DNA of 64,000 nt from Torymus aiolomorphi (Eukaryota; Arthropoda; Insecta; Hymenoptera; Torymidae): contig CM070876.1 in the NCBI GenBank assembly GCA_036365515.1, positions 121,277,810-121,341,809 on the forward strand, read 5' to 3'. The notes beneath the pieces are model-generated. The model had not been told where the DNA came from and ran no database searches. It worked only from the letters and a program-made list of their open reading frames with translations. The stretch's first letter is position 1. Each line of letters opens with the position of its first letter. This document shows, piece after piece, positions 1 to 10,165 of the stretch. A program made the position numbers and the translations under genes.

Positions 1-1139
1 ATAATTTGAATGTATTTAGTAACGTATAATTTGTTCAGCATCAGCATACATTGACTCAAAGAAGTAAAAGACTTTTTCACTAGTATTTATTTGATTTCTT
101 TTAAAAAATCATAAATATTATTATTTTATAGACTAAAAAACTTCTATACTTGCCTTATTTTATACTTTCGTAGAAAGTTTTATTAACAATGTTATTATTC
201 GTACAGTCATGAAAAAAATATTACCATTTCTAGAGAGTGGTTGTTGAATAGATGAGATTAGAATAAATAAAAGGGCTATAGACAAATTGTGTTGTTAGAA
301 TATACTTAAAAAAAAAATAGTTTTTTAAAGAACGTGTTGATTGTTTTGAGAAAATATTTAAGCTCTCATTTAAAGAATTTGGTACTCAGTTTGAACGGAT
401 ATTGAGAGGGAGGGTGAGAGGGAGAGAGAGAGGGGGGAGTAAAAGGGAGTGAGAGAGCCTGAGAGAGAGGGGGAGAGGGATGGGGCGAGAGGGAGGGAGG
501 GAGGGAAAGACTAATACTTGCCTTAGTTTAAACTTTTGTAAAAAGTTTTTTTAGATAGATTCCACAACTTTATAAGAGAAAATAATAAATAATTACATAG
601 TATGTGAAAACTGCATTATGAGATTTGTTATAGTATATTATTAATAACATTATTAAATGGTAGTATAGTTATTCAAAAAAGTTTTAAATTTGAATGTTTT
701 TTAAGAAGCTTGATAAAATGATTACATTAGTAAAATTTTTTGAAATAATATCAAACGTGTATTTTTTTTTAGGTATGATGATAAATTAACAATTAACAAT
801 ACTATTAATTGTAAAGTCATATGAAAATATAAATTTTTTTATTTTTATAGATACTTATACAGAGATAAATGTAGAATATGTTATGCATGCAATCCAAATT
901 CCAGAATGCATGTTACCAAACCAGTATCACTATGGGCAAATGCTTCATAAAAATGCTTATAGCATAACTTTCTGACAGAAACAAAGGTTCTAATGTACAT
1001 ACTTCGATCTACATGTCAGCACATTTTTTGCTTTCTTTAAAAGTTGATTTGAATCTGAGCACTATGTGTTTTATGTGAAAGTGAGAATAGACTCAATTAT
1101 ATTTACATTATATTACAGATTTATTTATTTAAAGATATA
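1..1139. other. AT-rich noncoding DNA with a purine microsatellite
   Basis: No convincing coding region is visible. The stretch is AT-rich, with short poly(A) and poly(T) runs. At about 404-512 there is a purine-rich simple repeat (GAGAGG, GGGAGA and GGGAGGGAGG units) on the plus strand. Confidence 0.6.
404..512. repeat. GA/GGGA-rich microsatellite
   Basis: Imperfect (GA)n and (GGGA)n purine tract, about 110 bp, with no pyrimidine-rich interruption longer than a few bases. Such tracts can adopt triplex forms, but nothing here shows a function. Confidence 0.85.
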
Positions 1140-1625
1140 AAGAAAATATGCTCCGGCCCATACGAGTATTTAGAAAACTTGAAGCTCAAAGTTTGCCAAG
1201 AAGTTGAGTTCTTGTGTCACCTACTATTTTCATAACAGTAGCAGATACAAATTTTGTTCTTTAATTTTATCAAATTTGAAAAAGTCTGAACACAGTCATA
1301 TAGTCAGCTCTTTACGAGTAACCATTGCTGCTTGTTTTTTTGATGATTGACAAAATACTCCGTACCTCCTTAATACATACTGGGTTCTGAGCTGGGTGTA
1401 TTTCTTGTCTATACACAATTTTATTTGAGTATACGCCAGCTGTCAATGCTGCTTTTACGACAGCCCAGTTTTCAAAATTTAAATTTAAATTTCTGATATC
1501 ACTTGATCCTCTAGCTTTTATATAACTTGAAACTCAAATTTGACAAAAAGTTTAGTTTTCATGCCAACTACAATTTCCGTAACAGCAGCTCATACAAAAT
1601 TTTTTCACAAAATACTCATCCATAT
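1140..1625 (-). pseudogene. Duplicated decayed exon-like segments, unknown gene
   Basis: Two related segments, near 1170-1260 and 1520-1610, share the same order of short motifs: an AACTTGAA-type stretch, a TTTGCCAA or TTTGACAA stretch, and a CATAACAGTAGC or CGTAACAGCAGC stretch. Read on the minus strand, each gives a short similar peptide (AAVTEIVVG and SATVMKIVG type). This suggests a duplicated exon that has decayed. The source gene is not recognised. Confidence 0.3.
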
Positions 1626-1667
1626 TGTAATCAATAAAATAAAATTATAATTTCAAACTAATTCTTT

Positions 1668-2650
1668 CACTTTCTGTGCAATACCGTCTAAAACATCTTA
1701 GTTGTATCTCCCAACAGCTTTTGTCACATTTTGAAGATCTATCGAATGTATACGAATTGGAGAATGTAATCAGGATATTTCTACATTATTTTCTTGTAGG
1801 TCACGCTTGTAGATTTACATTTCTTCAGGCAGTTGTTTATAATATGCAAAAGTAGGTTTTTCTACCACCAACATATAGTCAAGCAACATTAGCTTTGAAA
1901 TGTATCAGGCAGATCACTACGTTATTTATTATTAGAGAATTTCCAACAATCCCTCAAGAAAAGCACAGGTTGAGCTTGTTCCATGAGTCTTCAAAAAACT
2001 TTACCAGCTCTAATATGATCTCCAACTAGATAGATGATTTCTCCTTCTAAAATCACAATTTACTTATTTTATTTTGTAGAACTAATTTTTAAAAACTTAT
2101 ATTCTTTTAATTCATTCATTTTTATAATACTTTTTTCGCACTTTCTGTGCAATACCGTCTAAAACATCTTAGTTGTAGCTCCCAACAGCTTTTGTCACAT
2201 TTTGAAGATCTATTGAATGTATGCGAATTGGAGAATGAAATCAGGATATTTCTACATTATTTTCTTATAGATGACACTTGTAGATTTCCATTTCCTCAGG
2301 CAGTATAATATGCAAAAGTAGGTTTTTCTACCACCAACATATGGCCAAACAACATTAGCTTTGCAATGTATTGAGCATATCACTACGTTATTTGTTATTA
2401 TAGAGTTGCCAACAATCCCTCCAAAAAAATCATAGGCTGAGCTTGTTACATGAATCTTCAAAAAACTTCACCAGCTCTAATATTATTTCCAACTAGGTAG
2501 ATGATCCCTTCTATTAAAATCACAATTTTCTAATTTTATTTTGAAGAACTAATTTTTGAAAACTTGTATTCTAATAAAACTAATTTCTTTTATATTCATA
2601 ATACTTTTTTTGCACTTCCTGTGCAATACCGTTAAAACATCTTAGTTGTA
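1668..2650. repeat. Tandem segmental duplication, about 480-bp period, 2.1 copies
   Basis: A segment beginning TTTCTGTGCAATACCGTC occurs at 1671 and 2152, and in truncated, slightly changed form (TTCCTGTGCAATACCGT) at 2616. The periods are therefore 481 and 464 bp. The first two copies match over most of their length, including the CTACCACCAACATAT stretch. On the minus strand one frame reads like decayed coding sequence (VVEKPTFAYYKQLPEEM followed by a stop). The parent gene is not recognised. Confidence 0.8.
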
Positions 2651-2784
2651 GGTTAATGTCACTACTTAATGTCACTATTATTAAAATTCATGGTTTTATC
2701 CATTCTGTGACGCATTGATATGCAATGAACTTCATCAATTTTTAGTGTGTTTTTATGTTAATATCTTTTTCAAGCAGTATTTGA

Positions 2785-3850
2785 ACTTTAAGCAAAAAAT
2801 TAAAAATGAGGCCTGAATCTGGAAGAATTAATGTACTGTAAATTAAAAAATACTTGAGCATGATGCACTTTTAATAATCTGAGAAAATCTTATATCTCAC
2901 TACTTCCGGGTTTTAATAATGCTAGATTACCTTTAGAAATCATAGGGCCAGTTAAAGCATCCATGATTAAAACACCATAAAGTAGAACGAGGCTCTGCTA
3001 GATGAATATTATCTGCAACAGTATTTCTATTTTTTCTACTACAGGTTGCGTGCTTTGACAGACTTGTACATAATATTTTGGTGGCCTTAATGCATAATAA
3101 TAATGAGATTTTGATTCACACCATCAAACATGAAAAATTTGTAAAGAATGCTGTAATAATATATGTTCAACTCCTGAACTCTTCTATAATGTTACAAACT
3201 ATTTAATCATGATCTACTTGTCAATTGTCCTTGTTCTGATATAACTCTGTAATAATAAAAAAAAAGATTTCACAAAGTAACAATACTTAGATTAATAACA
3301 TTATTTTTTTTATTTTATAATCAAAGTTTGTTACTTATCTGAATATATGTGTAACTTTAAGCAGAAAATCGAACGAAGCCTGAATCTGAAAGAATTTATG
3401 TAAAATGTAAAATTGAAGAGTACTTGAGCATGATGCACTTTTAATAATCTGAGGAAATCTTATATATCACTATTTCCGGATTTTAATAATGCTAGTTTAC
3501 CTTTAGAAATCATAGGGCTTTCCACAATTAAAACACCATAAAGTAGAACGAGGCTCTGCTAGAGGAATATTATCAGCAACAGTATTTATATTTTTTCTAC
3601 TACAGGAGGTTGCGTGCTTTGACAGACTTGAATATAATCTTTTGGTGGCCTTAAAATGCATAATAATAATTTTGAACTCTTCTATGTTACATACTATTTA
3701 ATCATGATCTACTTGTCAATTATCCTTGTTCTGATATCTCTGTAATAACAAAAAAAAGATTTCACAAAGTAACAATACTTATATTAATAACATTATTTTT
3801 TTTATTTTATAATGATAGTTTGCTACTTATCTGAAAATATATCTGAGATA
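2785..3850. repeat. Tandem segmental duplication, about 570-bp period
   Basis: The stretch TACTTGAGCATGATGCACTT lies at 2851 and again at 3421. Surrounding sequence (CATAAAGTAGAACGAGGCTC, GTTGCGTGCTTTGACAGACT and CATTATTTTTTTTATTTTAT) repeats in the same order. The second copy has small deletions. On the minus strand a short frame (PMISKGNLALLKPGSSEI) looks like a decayed exon of an unknown gene. No intact gene is present. Confidence 0.8.
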
Positions 3851-3969
3851 TACCAAGTCCATTTAAAATATCTATCGAATTTCAATGATGTAAAAAGTCT
3901 TGATTGAATATATAACCTGTAAATGATGGTTGTATACGGACTAATGCGTTTATTAGAAAGTATGTTTAT

Positions 3970-4005
3970 ATGCGTGCGTGCGTGCGTGCGTGCGTACGTG
4001 CGTGC

Positions 4006-4071
<66 letters not shown>
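3970..4071. repeat. (TGCG)n/(TG)n microsatellite
   Basis: A TGCG tetranucleotide run (3970-4010, one TACG variant) passes directly into about 30 TG dinucleotides. All open frames across it are low-complexity shadows (Cys-Val or Thr-His repeats). Confidence 0.95.
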
Positions 4072-4074
<3 letters not shown>

Positions 4075-4142
4075 ACACAACACTGAAACAGGAAACCGGA
4101 AGTGGGAAGAAAACTGCGATCGAATGGAGAATTGTGAAAATG

Positions 4143-4638
4143 AAACATGACATAAAATTTTTCACTATTTAATATCTCGCATACGAGAAAATCTTTTTAC
4201 ATGAAACTTTTTTTGCAACATGATATAACGAAATGGAATGTTGTTATTTAATTTGAGCGAATATAAAAGCCATTTAAAATTGCAATAAATACTTCAAATT
4301 CTCGGGCCCTCATTTCAATGTATATGCAGCGCGGTCGTTCCTCAGGCCTGTTCTACAATACTTGCCTTCGGAGCGCTCCGGCGCTCCTTGAAACATGACA
4401 TAAAATTTTTCACTATTTAATATCTCGCATACGAGAAAATCTTTTTACATGAAACTTTTTTTGCAACATGATATAACGAAATGGAATGTTGTTATTTAAT
4501 TTGAGCGAATATAAAAGCCATTTAAAATTGCAATAAATACTTCAAATTCTCGGGCACTCATTTCAATGTATATGTAGCGCGGTCGTTCCTCAGGCCTGTT
4601 CTACAATACTTGCCTTCGGAGCGCTCCCGCGCTCCTTG
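4143..4638. repeat. 248-bp direct tandem duplication at the PLE fragment end
   Basis: Two adjacent near-identical copies, 4143-4390 and 4391-4638, each start AAACATGACATAAAATTTTT and end in GCGCTCCTTGA. They differ by only a few substitutions, for example GGGCCCTC versus GGGCACTC. The second copy abuts the 3' end of the truncated PLE, and the PLE reading frame runs a short way into it. PLEs are known to have tandem partial copies (pseudo-LTR arrangements), so this may be the element's own terminal repeat or an older local duplication. Confidence 0.85.
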
Positions 4639-5338
4639 ATGTAGCAGGACAATTATTGCAATGAATGCGGTAAACGACGTTATTTTCAAACTCTTTCTTA
4701 GTTTTGTCTTTGCCTTTGGTTATGATACTTTTCATATTGCTATTAATTTTTGGAATCGTTTGAATATTGTGTTTTTTAAAGCTAAATGATACTTGTTCAA
4801 AAAAACGGTTTATGTAAGGGGGACAGATTAAAGGTTTGTTGTGGTTTGTACTAGTATTCGTGTTGGTGTTGCTGTTATTTAATTTTGCAATGCGTTTACT
4901 TACATATTTATTTATGAATTTGGTTGGGTAGTTATTTTCTCTTAGCAAATTTTTTGCTGTGTTTATGTTATCTTTGTGGAACTTAATATCTGCTAGTTTA
5001 ATGGCTCTGTCTGTTATGTTGTATACCATTGCTATTTTTTGAGAGAGTGGATGTCGTGAATGATAGTTTAGTAATCTGCCGGAAAATGTCGGTTTGGTAT
5101 ACCAATTTGTAATAATTTTCTGGTTTTCTTTCATTAATAAGATGTCAAGAAAACTTATCGAATTATTTTTTTCGATTTCATGAGTGAATTTTAATCTGTC
5201 ATTAAATGAATTAAAGGTGTTAAGCATCTCGTTTAAACCTGAGTTCGGAATACATGTTATTATGTCCTCTACGTATCGGTAGAAAAATAACGGTTTAAAG
5301 GAGAGTTTTTGTAAGCATTCAGATTCTAGATCATCCAT
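4601..5338 (-). pseudogene. Truncated Penelope-like element reverse transcriptase fragment
   Basis: A 245-residue open frame covers only the C-terminal part of a PLE reverse transcriptase and the linker towards the endonuclease. It starts at the MDDLE segment that normally follows the motif-B region. It contains the catalytic-loop region as YVED (residues 22-25) instead of the usual YVDD, then SFLDILL, the RLLNYHSRHPL segment typical of PLEs, and a KDKTK..NNVVYRIHC segment. It stops just before the SYVGQT part of the GIY-YIG-type endonuclease and ends in the flanking 248-bp repeat. An in-frame stop lies just upstream of the start, so the copy is truncated at both ends and catalytically dead. 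Family assignment is firm; the exact subfamily is not. Confidence 0.85.
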
Positions 5339-5399
5339 AACTACATTTATTTCTCACATCCTTGCCTCGGGAAGATCGAACTCCTACATACCAATATAA

Positions 5400-5805
5400 T
5401 TATTTAGTTCATTGGGTCCAAATATTTTCTACGCTACAGGCAACCAAGTCTTAAATCTATCAACGAGCAGCTGAATTATGGATCTCCTATTCAAAGGAAC
5501 CAACATCAACTTTCAAGATGTGAAAATTCTAGCTAAAATGTATACAAAATTTTCTATGTAATAAGATAGAAAATTTTGTATGCTTATAGGTAGTGTCCTT
5601 AGCTACAATTTACACATAATGAAAGTTGATTTTTGTCCTTTTGTATAAGAGATCTCAATATTATTTAGTTCATTCCGTTCAAATATTTCTTATGCTACAG
5701 ACAACCAAGTCTTAAATCTATCAACGAACAATTGGATTATGGATCCCCTATTCAAAGGAACCAAAATCAACTTTCAAGATGTGAAAATTGTAGCTAAAGA
5801 CCTAC
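5400..5805. repeat. Direct duplication (261-bp period) with internal foldback
   Basis: The block starting TATTTAGTTCATT occurs at 5401 and 5662 and includes AACCAAGTCTTAAATCTATC, a CTATTCAAAGGAACCAA stretch and TCAACTTTCAAGATGTG. Between the copies is a perfect hairpin at 5542-5581 with a 16-bp stem and 8-nt loop, followed by an inverted partial copy (TAGCTACAATTTACACAT..GAAAGTTGA). It looks like a small foldback-derived repeat. No coding potential. Confidence 0.75.
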
Positions 5806-6070
5806 AAGTATACAATATTTACTATATAAAAAAATAAATAAATATATTTAAAAAAAAAACCGCTGCCAATTCATTGGCACGTGGCTTCCTCAAACTTAAT
5901 TTTCTTATTCATTTAATGAATTTTTAATAACAAAATTTATAATTTTTGCAACAATTTATGAGATAATAATAATTAAAATCATTTATGAAGATTAAAAAGT
6001 ATTAATTTTTAAATTATGTATAAAATATGAATAAAATAATAGGTATGATTTTTTTTTAAATTATGTGTGA
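5806..6070. other. AT-rich spacer with a dispersed palindromic motif
   Basis: No gene is visible. At about 5860-5897 a CCGCTGCCAATTCATTGGCA motif is followed by GCTTCCTCAAACT. The same motif in the opposite orientation is at 58877-58915. Confidence 0.5.
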
Positions 6071-6785
6071 AAAATAAATCTGTGGCTTCCCGGAAAAACC
6101 ACGTAAGGGACGAGTTTTTCAAAATCGGTTTTATGCCTTTTTTCTTATCTTTAAACAGTCCTCTATCATCTAGCCGTGACAGAAATTACGAAAGTGCACT
6201 CGTTGTCTTGAATCCACACAAGGAAAAACCACATATCAACATTTTTTTCAACATTTTCCCGGAATAACCACGTATCTCCATTTTTTTTAGAATAATTCCC
6301 GGAAAAACCACGTAAATCAACTTATTTTTTAGAATAATTCCCGGAGAAATCACGTAACTCCACTCTTTTTTAAGAATAACTCCCGGAAAAATCACATAAC
6401 TCCACTTTCTTTGTAGATTAATTCCCGGAAAACCCATGTAACTCCACTTTTTTAAAGAAAAACTCCCGGAAAAACCACGTAACTCCACTTTTTATTAGAA
6501 TAACTCTCGGAAACCCCAAGCAACTCCACTAAAATTTTTTTTTTATTCCCGAAATAACCACGTAAGTGAAATTCGATTCCTAAAACATGAACGCTATTTC
6601 CTCTGGTTACTATGGCAAAAAATATGTTATTTACATTAGTATTCATTGACGCAGTGTTGTATTTAATCTCATTTGTCTTGATTTATAACATCGATGCGAA
6701 ACCTGCGAAACTAAAAACTCGATTTACTCGAAATAATGAAAAGTGGAAATAAGTGTGTTTTCCTGGAAGCCACAGAAATAAAATA
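6071..6785. mobile_element. Inverted-repeat (MITE-like) element carrying a minisatellite
   Basis: The ends are inverted copies. AAATAAATCTGTGGCTTCC followed by CGGAAAA starts at about 6073. The reverse complement of 6753-6785 reads TTTATTTCTGTGGCTTCC followed by AGGAAAA. The inverted repeats are about 28 bp with a few mismatches. The interior holds a 41-42 bp tandem repeat and no transposase, so this is a non-autonomous element. Its superfamily and target-site duplication could not be determined. Confidence 0.6.
6250..6570. repeat. 41-42 bp minisatellite, about 8 copies
   Basis: CCCGGAAAAACCACGTAACT-type units recur near 6257, 6298, 6339, 6381, 6423, 6465, 6506 and 6546, each followed by CTCCACTTTTTTT and AGAATAA. 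The minus-strand frames across it are repeat translations, not genes. Confidence 0.85.
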
Positions 6786-7595
6786 ATTGATTGTAATATT
6801 ATCGTCAAAACCTTTTAAAAATTCTAAATAACCTTTACTTTAAATTATATTTTCTTCGTGAACTTTCACACATATAGGGTACTTGTCTCTAGTAGTATGC
6901 CTGCTCGTACTTGTGTGCTCGTTCTGGAATTTCTGATGTAAGAAAAAGATTCTAACCTTAAAAATAATAGTTAGATAGTAGAAGCTGATGGAAGTTTTTT
7001 AATGTAGTTTGATGAGGAGATTAATGGCCATACTACCAGGTAGGAAAAGATATAGACAACAAATTTTTTCCGACGTTCCGAGAGTTTATTTTTCCTCTCC
7101 TCTTCAGGGCTACAAAGAATTTTTTTATATAAAATTACAACACGTTTATCGTTGGTTATATGTCACAATATTACAACAAAGTTTTTCACAAAGTTATCTA
7201 AAATTACTTACATAGAAACGTAAAAGTCAACAGTTTCGTAGACGGAACAACATTCCGTGAGTCAATGCTTCAATAATTAATTCACAAGCCTTTTTATAGT
7301 CCAGTATTTGATATGTATGTGTATACGTAATATGTAAGTATAGACAAAGAGGGGATATATAAAGAGGCGTTAGCTAAGACACCAACATACCGGGAGAGGT
7401 ACCAAGACAGCACGTACGTATTAGTAGGCGGTCTCTCCAATCACGTTAAGACATACATTGATAATAATGGCTTAATTGTGAAGGCGTGGCTACTCTTAGA
7501 ACGTATGTACTCCTGGTATATCAAGCTAGTTACATTCAGAAATCATGCTATCATATGTGATTAACAATATTATGTATCAGAAATCGTATTATTCT
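6786..7595. other. No gene recognised; probable 3' flank of the PLE
   Basis: AT-rich sequence with no recognisable domain. The portion next to 7596 may be the 3' untranslated part of the minus-strand PLE, but its end was not located. Confidence 0.4.
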
Positions 7596-8470
7596 TTAAC
7601 GCATAAAATCAACATTATTTATTAAAGATGTGTAATCACTCTCTAATTTGCTAATCTCAAATTGTTTATTCATGTAATTCTTTTGTGTGTGTATAAAAAA
7701 GGCTTCTGAAAAAAGTCTTTTTCCTCTATTGCATTCTATATCTAAAATTTTTATGTCAGAAAAATCAATATTATGGTTATTGTCTATTTTATGTATGTAT
7801 AAAGAAAAATTATTATTATCTTGCATGATATATTTTCGTGTGTGTTCTTTTATACGGATATCTAAACGTCTACATGTTTGTCCAACATATGAGGCATCGC
7901 AATTTTCACAGTTAATTTTATAAACAATGTTTACATTACCACAGATTTTTGTTTTGTCCTTCCCTAATTTTATTATTTTGTTTAGATTGTTTTTTGTGCT
8001 ATAAATTACATTGGTATTCTGTTTAAAAAAAAAATTAATAAAATTCTCTAATTCTTTGTCGTAAGGTAGAACAATAAAAGACCTTTTTTTTATTGATTTT
8101 TCGTGTATTGTTATGTGTGTTAAATAATTTTCTAAGCCGTTTTTTAATATATACCTCTATTACATTTTGTGGATAATTGTTTTGTAATAATAGTTCTTTA
8201 ATATATGTTATATTTTTATTATGGTATATGATAGTTTTACTACACTATCTACTAAACTGTAAATGATGGCTATTTTGTTGCAAAGTGGATGTTGTGAACG
8301 GTAGTTTAGATAACGTCCAGAGAAAGTTTGCTTTTTGTACTAATCTGTGATAATGTATCCTTGTTCATTTACAATTATTTTTATATCTAAGAAACTAATA
8401 CAATTATTATACGGTAGTTTAGCTGTGATTGTAAATTCTTATCGTATGAATTAAACATATTTATCTATTC
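7596..8470 (-). pseudogene. PLE RT tail and GIY-YIG-type endonuclease
   Basis: Continuation of the same PLE after the insertions. From 8470 downwards one frame reads INMFNSYDKN, then a degenerate RT C-terminus including the NYRSQHPL segment. Near 8140 the frame shifts at an A6 run. From there to 7596 it is open through SFIVLPYDKELENF, GKDKTK, VYKINCENCDASYVGQT, RRLDIRIKEHTRKYI and KRLFSEAFFIHTQ. The Cys pair before SYVGQT, the Arg and the EH are the conserved elements of the PLE endonuclease. The final stop follows INNVDFMR. Confidence 0.85.
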
Positions 8471-8477
8471 TCTTACG

Positions 8478-9139
8478 TCTATGATAGATGTTCGAGCCTG
8501 CCTTCTTGACTTTCACCTAGAATTATTCTGATTCTACTAGCTAGTGCTCAAAAATACACTGCGGTGCCCTGCGCTGCGCCGCGCCGTGCTTTGCTTCTTG
8601 GGCAGAGTCCACAAATGCACCGCGCTGCCCTGCGCTGCACCGCGCTGCCCTGCATTGCACAGCGTCCTGCCTTGCTTCTTGTGGACTTGGTTGCTGATTA
8701 GTTGATTCCTCAATTATAGACCAACCAGTGACAAAGTCGACAAGAAGCAAGGCACGACGCGGCGCAGTGCAGGAAAGCACGGTGCATATGTGGACTCTGC
8801 CTTGGGCAGAATCCACAAATGCACCGTTGCTCCCTGCGCAGCGCTGTGCTCCGACATGCAATGCTCCTTGTGAGTACTTGGTTGCTAATTGGTTGATTTG
8901 TGAATAATGGACCAGCTAGTGACAAAGGTTGCGGCGCAGCGTAGCGTAGCTCGGTGCATTTATGGACTCTGCCTTGTGAACCTGGTTGCTGATTAGTTGA
9001 TTCCTGAATTATGGATCAGCCAGCGATAAAGTCTACAAGAAGCAGGGCGCGGTGTTTGTGGACACTCCCCTAGAGATTTTTTTTACTGAGGGCGCTGCAG
9101 TACTATTCCTCGCGGACAGTGTGTCGATAATTTTTTGTG
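8478..9139. mobile_element. GC-rich repetitive insert within the PLE
   Basis: This segment interrupts the PLE between the RT catalytic box and the INMFNSYDK segment. It contains G/C-rich CTGCGCTGCACCGCG-type runs. A segment of about 50 bp (TTGGTTGCTGATTAGTTGAT, then a GACCAACC-like part and GTGACAAAG) is present three times, near 8689, 8877 and 8981. GTGGACTCTGCC and its inverted form also recur. The borders are approximate, and no terminal repeats or transposase were recognised. Open frames here are shadows of the repeats. Confidence 0.5.
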
Positions 9140-9146
9140 GTATTAA

Positions 9147-10165
9147 CCCATTAAGTCCTGAATGGACGAATTTTCACTAAAGTTTTCAACGCTTATATTT
9201 TATGTGAAAATGAATTGTAAAAAGTATATGAATAAGCGTATTCGATGTAAAATTTGATGAACTTTTAGAATCTTTCATTAGATTTTTCAAAAAATTAAAC
9301 TGTCGAACACTGTACATGATTTTTTCCAAAAAAAGATGGTTTTCAAAAAAAAAAAAATTTTTCATTTCGATTTTTCAAATGGAATGCATTTAAGATTTAA
9401 TGATCAAAATGCAGAAAACGTGGCCTCGAGACCTAAACTTGAAAATCTAACGATTTAGGTTTTGAAAAAAAATTTTAAAACACTAAATGGCGGCTGAAAC
9501 GCAGAAAAATCATAAAAATCTTCTGAAATTATTTACTCGAAAAAGATGGACTTTAGAGAAAAACTTTACTGAAGAAAAAGTTCTTAGAATTGATTAAAGA
9601 ACACGCTGGAATTTTTTCAGAAACATAAGAAGCGTTTTTAAATTTTTCAAAATTTGAAAATTTTGAAAAATTCTGAAATTTGCCAAAAGGTTCTGGAAAA
9701 ATTCCAGCATGTTCTCTGATCAATTCTAAGAACTTTTTCTTCAGTAAAGTTTTTCTCTAAAGTCCATCTTTTTCGAATAAATAATTCCAGAAGATTTTTA
9801 TGATTTTTCTGCGTCTCAGCCGCCATTTTATGTTTTAAAATTTTTTTTCAAAACCTAAATCGTTAGATTTTCAAGTTTAGATCTCGAGGCCACGTTTTCT
9901 GCATTTTGATCATTAAATCTTAAATGCATTCCATTTGAAAAATCGAAATGAATAATTTTTTTTTTTTTAAAACCATGTTTTTTTGGAAAAAATCATGTAC
10001 AGTGTTCGACAGTTTAATTTTTTGAAAAATCTAACAAAAGATTCTGAAAGTTCATCAAATTTTACATCGAATGCACTTATCCATATACTTTTTACAATTC
10101 ATTTTCACATAAAATATAAGCGTTGAAAACTTTAGTGAAAATTTGTCCATTCAGGACTTAATGGG
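9147..10165. mobile_element. 1,019-bp palindromic element flanked by TTAA (piggyBac-type MITE)
   Basis: The two halves (9147 to about 9650 and about 9660 to 10165) are nearly perfect reverse complements along their whole length. The outer ends read CCCATTAAGTCCTGAATGG and its inverse, with TTAA directly outside each end (9143-9146 and 10166-10169). TTAA duplication and a CCC start are the hallmarks of piggyBac-superfamily transposons. There is no transposase, so it is non-autonomous. It sits inside the PLE coding sequence right after FCIPKNMI, so it inserted after the PLE. Confidence 0.85.

Noticed and set aside
3823..4172. Thr-His and Cys-Val ORFs
   Set aside because: Shadows of the TG/TGCG microsatellite.
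8541..8925. Cys/Ala-rich minus ORFs of 71 and 106 residues
   Set aside because: They arise from the GC-rich repetitive insert in the PLE; no domain and no start context.
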